In this document: positions 10,256 to 18,225 of the stretch, piece by piece | Layout of the letters: each line of letters begins with the position of its first letter | How positions within the stretch are numbered: the first letter of the stretch is position 1 | Source of the DNA: Alphaproteobacteria bacterium | Lineage (GTDB): Bacteria; Pseudomonadota; Alphaproteobacteria; UBA828 | Assembly: GCA_022826665.1 (NCBI GenBank) | Contig: JAJDUK010000047.1 | Span: 237,753-301,752 of the forward strand | Length of the DNA stretch: 64,000 nucleotides | Reading direction: 5' to 3' | Translations under genes and position numbers: made by a program | Notes under the pieces: model-generated | What the model was told of the DNA's origin: nothing | Database searches by the model: none | The model's input: the letters and a program-made list of their open reading frames with translations, nothing else

Positions 10256-10605
10256 ACCGGGTGCTCCAGCGCGGCGAGGCCCGGCGTCGACGAGAACATC
10301 CAGCCGGTATAAAGCCGCGTCGCCTGCCCCGCGTGGTCGACCTCGTCGATCTCGAGGAAGGCGGCGTTCTCAGGCGGCTCCTCGGGCGGCGCCGCGTGAC
10401 AGGCGCGCGCGACGATGCGGAGCGTCCCGAATTGCACGGCTCGGCCGAGCGGCGCTTCCACCTCGGAGGTCCGCGCCACCACCTTGTCGAGCGCCTGCAG
10501 CACGGCGACCGAGCGCTCGGCCGCGCTGGCGACGGCGCCCACGCCATCGCCCCAGGCCGCGGCAAGCGCCGCGCCTGCAGCCAGAAGAAGAAACTCGCGC
10601 CGCAC
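10177..10605 (-). CDS. DUF2155 family secreted protein
   Basis: This small exported protein of unknown function is typical of Alphaproteobacteria and usually found beside aat. It has 142 residues, with a signal peptide at about 1-28 and a DUF2155 core: LDKVVARTSEVEAPLG, VQFGTLRIVARACHAAPPEEPPENAAF and LYTGWMFSSTPGLAALEHPVYDIWVLAC. Two core cysteines could pair. It starts at GTG immediately after the mlaD stop codon, so translation is probably coupled to mlaD. Its 3' end runs 79 bp into aat on the other strand. Confidence 0.88.
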   Translation of the reverse strand: MRREFLLLAAGAALAAAWGDGVGAVASAAERSVAVLQALDKVVARTSEVEAPLGRAVQFGTLRIVARACHAAPPEEPPENAAFLEIDEVDHAGQATRLYTGWMFSSTPGLAALEHPVYDIWVLACSEATPAADSAASEKPAG

Positions 10606-11046
10606 CTACTCGGTGCCGAAGGCGAACTTGCCGATCAGCTCCTCCAGCAGCAGGGAAGATTGGGTGTACGCGATGCGGCCGCCGTCCTTGATGAGGTCCT
10701 CCTCGGCGCCCGGCTGGAGATCGATGAACTTGCCGCCGAGCAGGCCGTCGCTGACCACCGCCGCCGTGGAATCGGTCGGCAGCTCCACCGATTCGTCAAT
10801 GCTCATACGGAGCACGGCGCGGAAGGTCTCGGGCTCAAGCTCGCGGTCGATCACCGTGCCGACCTTGATGCCGCCGATGCGCACATCGGAACCGTTGGTG
10901 ATGCCGTCCACGCGGTTGAACGCGGCGCTTATCTCGTAGCCGCTCACCGTGGCGACGCCGCTCCTGGTATAGGCGAAGACGATGAAGCCGATGGCCACCG
11001 CCAGCACCACGGCGCCCAGCAGGGTCTCGACTAGGCTTCTCGACAT
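10606..11046 (-). CDS. mlaD: MlaD-type outer-membrane lipid asymmetry protein
   Basis: This is the periplasmic substrate-binding MCE protein of the Mla phospholipid transport system. It has 146 residues: an N-terminal membrane anchor (about 7-28), then the MCE domain with VSGYEISAAFNRVDGI, GSDVRIGGIKVGTV and VSDGLLGGKFIDLQPG. The length matches E. coli-type MlaD. The ATG has AAGGAG about 7 bases upstream; the frame runs on well upstream without coding sense. The mlaE and mlaF genes are not nearby. DUF2155 follows with no gap, suggesting a shared envelope role. Confidence 0.92.
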   Translation of the reverse strand: MSRSLVETLLGAVVLAVAIGFIVFAYTRSGVATVSGYEISAAFNRVDGITNGSDVRIGGIKVGTVIDRELEPETFRAVLRMSIDESVELPTDSTAAVVSDGLLGGKFIDLQPGAEEDLIKDGGRIAYTQSSLLLEELIGKFAFGTE

Positions 11047-11225
11047 GGCGATCTCCTTCCCGGCCTCTGGGATGAGGATTGCGGCACTGCCCCGGTTTGG
11101 CGGGGCGGAGTCGAGTCGCATTCTGCCACAGCGCGCCCCGCCACGGGTAACAGCAACATGTCTCGCCCACGGGACAGCGACGCAAGCAATTGTGCGAACG
11201 CACATTCATCCATATAGGTTCGCAC

Positions 11226-11465
11226 ATGAGGACGACCATCGACGTGAACGACGATTTGCTGCAGGCGGTCAAGGCACACGCGGCGCGCGAGCACCAGACC
11301 CTGAAGGAAACATTCGAGCAGGCCCTGCGCGCATACTTGGCCCGTCCGGCCCCGGCTACCACCGAGGCGCCGCCCATTCCGGTGTTTCGCGGACGGGGCG
11401 TGCAACAGGGTGTAGACCTGACCGACAACGCAGCGCTCCGAGCCATCATGGCTTCAGAGCCCTGA
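11226..11465 (+). CDS. VapB-like ribbon-helix-helix antitoxin, apparently orphan
   Basis: This 79-residue protein starts MRTTIDVNDDLLQAVKAHA, the ribbon-helix-helix DNA-binding pattern of the VapB/DUF2191 group. Its C terminus PIPVFRGRGVQQGVDLTDN resembles the toxin-binding tail of that group. Such antitoxins normally overlap a PIN-domain VapC RNase gene, but the next 80 bp are too short for one and contain only what looks like its last 23 codons. The upstream gap to mlaD is about 180 bp and lies between divergent genes. Family call is good; function as a live antitoxin is doubtful. Confidence 0.78.
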   Translation: MRTTIDVNDDLLQAVKAHAAREHQTLKETFEQALRAYLARPAPATTEAPPIPVFRGRGVQQGVDLTDNAALRAIMASEP

Positions 11466-11535
11466 CGCCGACGAACCAGATCTCGGATTCGCGATCTATC
11501 CGGGGCTGCGCGTCCGCAACCTCCTGGACAGCTGA
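11464..11535 (+). pseudogene. Possible 3' remnant of a VapC (PIN) toxin gene
   Basis: Directly overlapping the antitoxin stop codon, in the +2 frame, is a short open stretch ending in TGA that reads DLGFAIYPGLRVRNLLDS. PIN-domain VapC proteins commonly end with a similar pattern (FARFPGLRWxNPL). The rest of the roughly 130-codon toxin is absent, which fits an internal deletion that left the antitoxin intact. The match is short, so chance resemblance is possible. Confidence 0.4.
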
Positions 11536-11545
11536 CGGGGCAGAG

Positions 11546-11953
11546 TCACCCCACGATCTCGCCTTCGACCATCGCGATCGCCTCGATCTCGATTTCGAGC
11601 TCGGGCAGCGCCAGCCCCGTGATCTCGACGATGGTGTCAGCCGGATAAGGCGGCGTGAAATACTTCTCCCGCAGCGCCACGATCTTGCCGAAGTTGCCCA
11701 TGTCCTTGAGGTAGATGTTCACCTTGACGATCTTGGCGAGGCTGGAGCCTCCGGCCTCCAGCACTGCCGCCAGGTTCTTGAAGGTCTGCTCGGCCTGGGC
11801 GTCGAAGTTGCCGGCGCCGACGATGGTCCCGTCGAGGTCGATGGCAGCTTGCCCGGAGACGAAGATCAGGTCGCCGACTCGGTAGGCTTGCGCCAGCTTG
11901 AAAGCCTCGTAGGGATCGGGGTCGGTCTTGATGCGAACGGCGTTCTCGGCCAT
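11546..11953 (-). CDS. Rid (YjgF/YER057c/UK114) family protein lacking the catalytic Arg
   Basis: This 135-residue Rid-fold protein would form trimers. RidA members hydrolyse reactive enamines/imines made by PLP enzymes. The family frame is clear: LIFVSGQAAIDLDG, FKNLAAVLEAGGSSL, VKVNIYLKDM and IEIEAIA. The conserved Arg of RidA, which sits in a PARSxVEV-type strand, is D106 here (PADTIVEI). Imine deaminase activity is therefore not expected, and the protein belongs to one of the Rid subgroups of unknown function. GGAGGAGA precedes the ATG. It is divergent from the crotonase-SDR pair. Confidence 0.9.
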   Translation of the reverse strand: MAENAVRIKTDPDPYEAFKLAQAYRVGDLIFVSGQAAIDLDGTIVGAGNFDAQAEQTFKNLAAVLEAGGSSLAKIVKVNIYLKDMGNFGKIVALREKYFTPPYPADTIVEITGLALPELEIEIEAIAMVEGEIVG

Positions 11954-12060
11954 CGGTCTCCTCCGTCATTCAATGGGTGGCAGGGCAGTCTCGCCCGCCG
12001 GGTCGCTTGATGCTAGGACGCGCCCTGCGGCGGCAACAGCACCAGCGGGAGATTTGAGAC

Positions 12061-12858
12061 ATGAGCGACACGGTATTGATCGAGCGGGCGGGCGGCATCG
12101 CCCGGGTGACCCTCAACCGGCCGGAGGTACTGAACACACTCAACGACGAGTTGTGCGACGCCCTGGTCGAGACCCTTGCACAGGTCGAGCGCGAGCCCGA
12201 GACCCGCGTCATGGTGCTGCAGGGTGCCGGCGGCTACTTCATGGCGGGCGGCGACCTGCAATCTTTCTACGGCCTGCTCGAACGGACGCCGGATGAGCGC
12301 CGGCGGCATTTCGAGACGATGATCGACCGGGTCCACGCGATCATCCGGATCATGCGGCGGATGCCGCAGCCGATCATCGCCAAGATCGACGGCGCTGCCG
12401 GCGGCTTCGGCTTGAGCCTGGTTCTCGCGTGCGACCTCGCGATCAGTGCCGCCGACAGCATCTTCACCATGGCCTATTGCCGCATCGGCACCAGTCCCGA
12501 TGGCTCGTCGACCTGGTTCCTGCCGCGCACGGTGGGCGCCAAGAAGGCGATGGAGCTCGCACTGCTTGGCGATCGCTTTGGCGCGCGCGAGGCCGAGCGG
12601 CTCGATATCGTCAACCGCGTCGTCTCGCCCAACCGGCTCGAGGAGGAGACCGAGGCGATGGCCCGCCGCCTCGCCGCTGGCCCCGCCCGCGCGCTGGCCA
12701 ACACGAAGCGGCTGCTCAGCGGCTCGAGTCATGCGTCCCTCGAGGAGCAGCTCCAGGCGGAAGCCGAGATGTTTGCGGACTGCGCAGCGAGCGCGGATTT
12801 CGCCGAGGGAGTCGCGGCCTTCGTCGAGAAGCGCAGGCCCACCTTCACCGGGCGCTGA
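12061..12858 (+). CDS. Enoyl-CoA hydratase/isomerase (crotonase) family protein
   Basis: This 265-residue crotonase-fold acyl-CoA enzyme has the oxyanion-hole segments VMVLQGAGGYFMAGGDL and IDGAAGGFGLSLVLACDLAIS. In the catalytic loop, where classical hydratases have the first Glu, the sequence is YCRIGTSPDGSSTWFLPR, so that Glu is not evident; the second region (GAREAERLDIVNRV) keeps a Glu. Isomerase or hydrolase activity is therefore as likely as hydration. GGGAGA lies about 8 bases before the ATG. The SDR begins 3 bp after its stop, so the two form an operon. Confidence 0.88.
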   Translation: MSDTVLIERAGGIARVTLNRPEVLNTLNDELCDALVETLAQVEREPETRVMVLQGAGGYFMAGGDLQSFYGLLERTPDERRRHFETMIDRVHAIIRIMRRMPQPIIAKIDGAAGGFGLSLVLACDLAISAADSIFTMAYCRIGTSPDGSSTWFLPRTVGAKKAMELALLGDRFGAREAERLDIVNRVVSPNRLEEETEAMARRLAAGPARALANTKRLLSGSSHASLEEQLQAEAEMFADCAASADFAEGVAAFVEKRRPTFTGR

Positions 12859-12861
12859 GCG

Positions 12862-13602
12862 ATGGGCGGGCGGCTCGCGGGCAAAACCGCGCTGATCACG
12901 GCGGCGGGCCAAGGGATCGGCCACGCCACCGCCGTCGCGTTCCAGAAGGAAGGGGCGCGGCTCTGGGCCACCGACATCGACGCAGCCAAGCTCGCGGGCC
13001 TCGCCACGTTGGAGGGTGTCACCTGCCGGGCGCTCGATGTCCGCGACGACGGGGCCGTGGCGGCAGCCGCCGAGGAGATCGGTGCTCTCGACATCCTGTT
13101 CAACTGCGCGGGCCGCGTGCCCCACGGCACGCTGCTCGACTGCGAGCCGGCAGACTGGGAGGAGACGCTCAACCTCAACGTCACCACGATGTACCGGATG
13201 ATCCGCGCCTTCCTGTCGGCGATGCTGGCACAGGGTGGCGGCTCGATCATCAACATGGCGTCGGTGGTCTCCTCGGTGAAGGCCGCCCCCGACCGCTGCG
13301 CCTATGGCGCCAGCAAGGCCGCCGTCATCGGCCTCACCAAGTCGGTCGCGCTGGACTACGCGGCGCAAGGCATTCGTTGCAACGCGGTTTGCCCCGGTGC
13401 GGTGGATACCCCCTCCCTCGACGAGCGGCTTAATGCCCGCCCCGACCCGGAAGCCGCGCGCAAGGCCTTCCTCGCGCGCCATCCGGTGGGGCGGATGGGA
13501 TCGCCGTCTGAGATCGCAGCTCTCTGCGTCTATCTCGGCTCAGATGAATCCGCGTTTACCACCGGTCAGGCGCTGGTGATCGACGGCGCCTGGGGCCTGT
13601 AG
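12862..13602 (+). CDS. SDR oxidoreductase of the DHRS6/BDH2 (3-hydroxybutyrate dehydrogenase type 2) group
   Basis: This 246-residue SDR has TAAGQGIG at residues 13-20 and the triad S134, Y148 and K152. It resembles recalled human DHRS6/BDH2 closely across its length (RCAYGASKAAVIGLTKSVA, VCPGAVDTPSLDER). The three arginines reported to hold the substrate carboxylate in DHRS6 are present at R145, R189 and R206. A small carboxylated substrate such as 3-hydroxybutyrate or a related hydroxy acid is likely; bacterial relatives are also annotated as 2-keto-3-deoxy-L-fuconate dehydrogenase. It follows the crotonase by 3 bp. The exact substrate is not certain. Confidence 0.85.
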   Translation: MGGRLAGKTALITAAGQGIGHATAVAFQKEGARLWATDIDAAKLAGLATLEGVTCRALDVRDDGAVAAAAEEIGALDILFNCAGRVPHGTLLDCEPADWEETLNLNVTTMYRMIRAFLSAMLAQGGGSIINMASVVSSVKAAPDRCAYGASKAAVIGLTKSVALDYAAQGIRCNAVCPGAVDTPSLDERLNARPDPEAARKAFLARHPVGRMGSPSEIAALCVYLGSDESAFTTGQALVIDGAWGL

Positions 13603-13611
13603 AAGCCGGGC

Positions 13612-15798
13612 CTACTCTCCGGCCGCCGGGCCCCTGTTCCCGGTGAGCGCGGTCATCATGTTGTCGATCAGGCGCATGCCGATGTTGTCGTCGAGGGAGA
13701 GGATCGATTCCGGGTGGAACTGTACGGCGGCGATGGGTCGCTCCCGGTGCTCCAGCGCCATGACGACGCCGTCGTCGGTCTCGGCGGTGACCCTGAGAAG
13801 ATCGTCGGGGAGCGATAGGCGCGCGGCATAGAGCGAGTGGTAGCGCCCGACGCGGAAGCGCGCAGGCAGCCCTCGAAAGAGCTCGCTCTCCCTCACCGTG
13901 ACGTCCGAGGGCTTGCCGTGGACCGGCTCGTCGAGCTGGCCGAGCTGCCCGCCGAAGTACTCGGCCACGGCCTGAAGCCCGAGACAGACGCCGAAGAGCG
14001 GCACGCCCTTCGCCAGCACCAGCTCGATGGTCTCGGCCGTGCCGAAATCTTTGGGCCGGCCGGGGCCCGGCGAGAGCACGACCAGATCGGGCACGCCGTC
14101 CCGCAGCACGTCGCGCGCGGGCTCGGGCCGGAGCGTCTCGACCTCGGCGCCGGTCTGGCGCAGGTAGTTGGCGAGCGTGTGGACGAAGGAGTCCTCGTGA
14201 TCGACCAGGAGCACGCGCCTGGCGGACCCTTGCTGGGCTGAGGCTGCACGCTCCGGCGCGGGCGCAGCCTCCGCCCGCAAGGCGGCGAAGAGCGCCGAGG
14301 CCTTGAGCCGGCACTCTTCGTCCTCGGCCTCCGGATCGCTGTCGTAGAGCAGTGTGGCGCCAGCCCTGATCTCGGCAATGCCGTCCTTTATGCGGACGGT
14401 GCGGAGCGTGAGCCCGGTGTTCATCGCTCCGTCGAAGCCGATGCGGCCGATGGCGCCGCCGTACCAGCGCCGCGCCGAGCGCTCGTTGGCCTCGATGAAG
14501 CGGATCGCCCAGTGCTTGGGCGCGCCGGTCACCGTGACCGCCCAGGTGTGGCTGAGGAAGGCGTCGAGCGCATCGAACTCGGGCCGGAGGATGCCCTCGA
14601 CGTGATCGACGGTGTGGATCAGGCGCGAGTAGAGCTCCACCTGGCGCCGCCCGATCACCCGCACCGAGCCCGGCTCGCAGATGCGTGACTTGTCGTTGCG
14701 GTCCACGTCTGTGCACATGGTGAGCTCGGCCTCGTCCTTGGCCGAGTTGAGCAGCTTCGCGATCTGGGCGGCGTCACCCAGCGCATCCTTGCCGCGGGCG
14801 ATAGTGCCGGAGATGGGGCAGGTCTCGACCCGGCGGCCCTCGACCCGCACGTACATCTCGGGCGAAGCCGCGACCAGGAACTCGCCGGCGCCCAGGTTCA
14901 TCAACGCGCAATAGGGCGCAGGATTCAGGGTGCGCAGGCGGTCGAACACCGCGGACGGCGGGTCGGCGCAGGCTTCGCTGAACTGCTGGCTCAGCACCAC
15001 CTCGAAGAGGTCGCCCCGGCGGAACGCATCCTTGGCGCGATCCACTGCCGCCGGGTACTGCCCCGGTTCGTGGTCGTTGGCCGGCGGTTCGCTGCCGGGG
15101 CGGGCAGGCGCGTAGGCGTCCTCGCGCGGCGCGCGGGCCATGTCGCGCGTGTCCCCGCCGGGCGTGACGAAATCGTAGCGGTGCCTTACCGCCCGGTCCG
15201 ACATGTGATCGACGACCAGGATCTCGTCCGGCACGAAGAGCACCAGGTCGCGCTGGTCCGCCGGGCGCTCGAGCTTGAGCGCCACCGGCTCGAACTGGTG
15301 GGCAAGGTCGTAGCCGAAGGCGCCGTAGAGGCCGAAGTGCTGGTCCTCGTCGTTGCCGAAGAGGTCGATGACCGCGCGCAACAGGCTGAAGATCGAGGGC
15401 TGCCGGCTGCGTTGCTCCTCGGGCACGACTACCACCGGAGGATGGATGTGCCCGTGCAGGCGGTCGCCGTCGGCTTCCAGCGACGCCACGGCGGGGAGCG
15501 GCTCGATGGCGGCGCGGATGGGCTCCAGCAACACCCTGCCTCTTGGCTCAAGTGCGATGACCTCGAAATCCCGCCCGCGGCAGGTGATGGCGAGCGGCGG
15601 GGCGGCGAAGCCCAGGTCCCAGCGCGTGTAGCGGCCGGGGAACTCGAAGCAGGAGGACATGAAGACGCCGGGATAGCGGTCTAGACGCTCGACCAAGGCC
15701 GCAGCCGCAGGGCCGACCGCCGTCTCGCGGTCGCTGCGGTGGATGGTGATGCCGCCGCGGGTGCGGTAGCGGCGCTGGCTGGCGTCGGGCTCGCTCAT
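13612..15798 (-). CDS. trpE(G): Fused anthranilate synthase, components I and II
   Basis: This single 728-residue enzyme makes anthranilate from chorismate and glutamine at the start of tryptophan synthesis. Residues up to about 505 are the TrpE chorismate domain (ISGTIARGKDALGD, ELTMCTDVDRNDKSR, GAPKHWAIRFIE). Residues about 525-720 are the TrpG glutamine amidotransferase, with nucleophile C605 (GVCLG) and H695/E697 (FHPES). This fusion is typical of rhizobia, Azospirillum and relatives. Only 50 bp separate its start from the upstream gene's stop, too little for the trpL attenuator leader known in rhizobia. No other trp gene is present. Confidence 0.96.
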   Translation of the reverse strand: MSEPDASQRRYRTRGGITIHRSDRETAVGPAAAALVERLDRYPGVFMSSCFEFPGRYTRWDLGFAAPPLAITCRGRDFEVIALEPRGRVLLEPIRAAIEPLPAVASLEADGDRLHGHIHPPVVVVPEEQRSRQPSIFSLLRAVIDLFGNDEDQHFGLYGAFGYDLAHQFEPVALKLERPADQRDLVLFVPDEILVVDHMSDRAVRHRYDFVTPGGDTRDMARAPREDAYAPARPGSEPPANDHEPGQYPAAVDRAKDAFRRGDLFEVVLSQQFSEACADPPSAVFDRLRTLNPAPYCALMNLGAGEFLVAASPEMYVRVEGRRVETCPISGTIARGKDALGDAAQIAKLLNSAKDEAELTMCTDVDRNDKSRICEPGSVRVIGRRQVELYSRLIHTVDHVEGILRPEFDALDAFLSHTWAVTVTGAPKHWAIRFIEANERSARRWYGGAIGRIGFDGAMNTGLTLRTVRIKDGIAEIRAGATLLYDSDPEAEDEECRLKASALFAALRAEAAPAPERAASAQQGSARRVLLVDHEDSFVHTLANYLRQTGAEVETLRPEPARDVLRDGVPDLVVLSPGPGRPKDFGTAETIELVLAKGVPLFGVCLGLQAVAEYFGGQLGQLDEPVHGKPSDVTVRESELFRGLPARFRVGRYHSLYAARLSLPDDLLRVTAETDDGVVMALEHRERPIAAVQFHPESILSLDDNIGMRLIDNMMTALTGNRGPAAGE

Positions 15799-15848
15799 GG
15801 CGCCCTTATGCCGCTTGCGGCCACCCCCTTGTCAAGCGACGCGGGGAT

Positions 15849-17171
15849 TCAGAGCCAGCGCAGCTCCACGACCGATTCGTAGAGCGCGCCCCCGTTGGCC
15901 TTGCCGGCGCGGACGCTGGACTGGACGATACTGCTGCCGACCCGCGCCTTCCGTGGAACATGAATGTTCGCGACCTGGAAGCCGCGTGAGGCCGCGATAG
16001 CAGCGAGGAAGCGGTCGGTCGGGATCGGCACCCCCTGCAGGATGGAGTTGCCGATCACCACCAGGGCCGTCGCGCCGGGCCGCAGGCACCACGCCGCACC
16101 GTCGAGGAAGCGCGCGCAGTCGTTGAAGTAGCGCGCCGCGTAGTTGGCCCAGCCGTTGCCACCGTAAATTCCCTTGTCCGGGTTGCGTGCCCGCACCGCC
16201 TCGATGGCCTCCCGAATCGCTTCGTCGATGGAGGGGTCGAGATCGATGCACTCTTCGTCGCGAGCGTTCTGCCAGTAGGTGCCGACGTTGAGTGTCTCCA
16301 GCCGCTTCAGGTCGCGCGGCGCGGTGCAAAACCCCAGCCAGTAGAGGTGCGGGCGGGTGTTGCGGTTGTAGTGGTAGTTGTTGAGGTAGGGCGGCGAGGT
16401 GACGAGCAGGTCTACGCTACCCTCGGCGAGCTTGGCGTAGCCGTCGAAGAAGGACTGTTCGAAGACGCGCCCGTCGTCGCGCTCTGGGTTGGCGCGCGTG
16501 TCACGATACCATCCGGCATCGTCCGCCATCTGAGAGAGCTTGGCGGCGATCACGTCAGCTACGTCGTCGTCTTCCACCTCCGGCCGTCCGACGGATGCCT
16601 TGCGACCCAGGCTCGGCTCATAGGAGTAGTTGGAGTAGTTCACCATGGTCGCCGCGAAGGCGAGGCGGAACAGCGCGGCGATGGGCGCATCCAGCGTGGC
16701 CATGAAATCGAAGGCCGACAAGACCTTGCGCTCCACCGCCGGGCTGTAGAACGGCGCCCGCGTGCGAAAGGCAGCAGGCGGCGACGCCTTGGGCGCACGG
16801 CCCGTGCGCTCGCTCTCCTCCATGAACGCGACGAAATCGCGGATGCTGGCCCTGAGCCGTGCGGACTCCAGCCGATGGGCTCCCAGCTTCGCCCGCGCGA
16901 CGAAGACGGCGTAGGGATTGATCTCGAAGCCGACGGCGGTGTGGCCGGCGATATCTGCCTCTATCAGCGTCGTGCCCACACCCGCAAAGGGGTCCAGCAC
17001 GACGCCCGGCGCCGGACCCGGCAGGTGGCGAGCCAGGGCATCCTGGACAAATTGACGGGAAAAACCTGCGATCCAGGGAACCCACCGGTGCACCGGCGCT
17101 TCCCGATTGGCCATGAAAGCCGGATCGCGGAAGGCTCCGCGGTCGCTCCCCCGGCCGGCGGGTGCGGTCAC
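15849..17171 (-). CDS. Solitary DNA methyltransferase, N4-cytosine/N6-adenine type
   Basis: This 440-residue protein has an AdoMet-binding motif I (DPFAGVGTTLIEADIAG, about residues 60-76) and, about 190 residues later, the catalytic motif IV TSPPYLNNYHY. TSPPY is the variant seen mostly in N4-cytosine methyltransferases. The long insert between them may hold the target-recognition region. No restriction endonuclease gene is adjacent, so it is an orphan enzyme or an RNA/other methyltransferase with the same fold. A second possible start is the ATG 19 codons in (MANREAPVHRW). It lies upstream of trpE(G) on the same strand. Target sequence is unknown. Confidence 0.8.
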   Translation of the reverse strand: MTAPAGRGSDRGAFRDPAFMANREAPVHRWVPWIAGFSRQFVQDALARHLPGPAPGVVLDPFAGVGTTLIEADIAGHTAVGFEINPYAVFVARAKLGAHRLESARLRASIRDFVAFMEESERTGRAPKASPPAAFRTRAPFYSPAVERKVLSAFDFMATLDAPIAALFRLAFAATMVNYSNYSYEPSLGRKASVGRPEVEDDDVADVIAAKLSQMADDAGWYRDTRANPERDDGRVFEQSFFDGYAKLAEGSVDLLVTSPPYLNNYHYNRNTRPHLYWLGFCTAPRDLKRLETLNVGTYWQNARDEECIDLDPSIDEAIREAIEAVRARNPDKGIYGGNGWANYAARYFNDCARFLDGAAWCLRPGATALVVIGNSILQGVPIPTDRFLAAIAASRGFQVANIHVPRKARVGSSIVQSSVRAGKANGGALYESVVELRWL

Positions 17172-17202
17172 CGGCCGCTGCGGAACGCGGCCCTGCCGGC
17201 GG

Positions 17203-18180
17203 TCAGGGGGTCAGGATGGTCGAGCCCGTGGTTTTGCGGCCCTCCAGGTCGCGATGCGCCTGGGCGGCCTCGGCCAGCGGGTAGGTCTGGTGGATCTCGA
17301 TCTTGACGGCGCCCGAGCGCACCACGTCGAAGAGCGCGCCGGCGGATTCCTCCAGCTCCGGCCGCGTGGCGTTGTAGCCAAAGAGCGTGGGCCGCGTGAT
17401 GTAGGCGCTCTTGGGCGCGAGCCGGGCCAGGTTGAAGTCGGTGATGGGGCCGGAGGCGTTGCCGAAGCTTGCGAGCGTGCCCAGCCGCGCGAGGCTGTTG
17501 AGCGAGCCCTCCAGCGTGTCGGCGCCGATGGAATCGTAGACCACGGGCACGCCCTGGCCGTCGGTGATCTCCATCACCCGCGCGGCGAAGTCCTCGGTCC
17601 GGTAGTTGACCGGGTGGTCGCAGCCATGGGAGCGGGCGAGCGCCGCCTTCTCCTCCGAACCCACGGTGCCGATCACCGTCACGCCCAGGTGCTTGAGCCA
17701 CTGGCACTGGATCAGCCCGACCCCGCCGGCGGCGGCGTGCACCAGCACGGTCTCCCCGGCCTTCACCGGGTAGGTGCGTCGGATCAGGTACTCGACCGTC
17801 ATGCCCTGCAGCATCATCGCCGCGCCCTGCTCGAAGCTGATGTCGGCAGGGAGCTCTACCAGCGAGCCCGCCGGCATGACGCGGGCCTCGGAATAGCCGC
17901 CCGGCGGCGGCGGGCTGGCGTAGGCCACGCGCATGCCGGCGGAGACGTCGCTCACGCCGTCGCCCACGGCCTCGACCACGCCGGCGCCTTCCATGCCGAT
18001 GGTCCACGGCAGCGACGGCACCGGGTAGAGGCCGGTGCGGTGGTAGACATCGATGTAGTTGAGGCCGATCGCCTCGTGGCGCACCAGCGCCTCGCCGGGG
18101 CCGGGATCCGGCAGCGTCACGTCCTCGTAATGCAGCACCTCGGGCCCGCCCGCCTCGTGCATCCGCACAGCCTTGACCAT
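17203..18180 (-). CDS. NADPH:quinone oxidoreductase, zeta-crystallin type
   Basis: This 325-residue zinc-free MDR-family enzyme would reduce quinones with NADPH. It begins MVKAVRMHEAGGPEVLHYEDV and has GLNYIDVYHRTGLYP, the NADPH-binding loop HAAAGGVGLIQCQWLK, and the end DLEGRKTTGSTILTP, all typical of QorA. No zinc-ligand cysteines are seen. GGGAGA precedes the ATG by about 6 bases. It is followed 45 bp upstream-wise by ogt on the same strand, and both may respond to oxidative or electrophile stress, though nothing in the sequence proves this. Confidence 0.93.
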   Translation of the reverse strand: MVKAVRMHEAGGPEVLHYEDVTLPDPGPGEALVRHEAIGLNYIDVYHRTGLYPVPSLPWTIGMEGAGVVEAVGDGVSDVSAGMRVAYASPPPPGGYSEARVMPAGSLVELPADISFEQGAAMMLQGMTVEYLIRRTYPVKAGETVLVHAAAGGVGLIQCQWLKHLGVTVIGTVGSEEKAALARSHGCDHPVNYRTEDFAARVMEITDGQGVPVVYDSIGADTLEGSLNSLARLGTLASFGNASGPITDFNLARLAPKSAYITRPTLFGYNATRPELEESAGALFDVVRSGAVKIEIHQTYPLAEAAQAHRDLEGRKTTGSTILTP

Positions 18181-18225
18181 GGTTCTCCCTTTCCTGTCCG
18201 GGGCGCCCGCCCGGCCGCGCTCGGC

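Noticed and set aside
12013..13482. Long antisense frame opposite the crotonase and SDR genes
   Set aside because: Sense-strand genes have complete family motifs; the antisense product has none.
15806..15835. TTGACA upstream of trpE(G) as a strong promoter
   Set aside because: The -35 match is perfect, but only a poor -10 (CATAAG at 19 bp) follows and it nearly touches the start codon.
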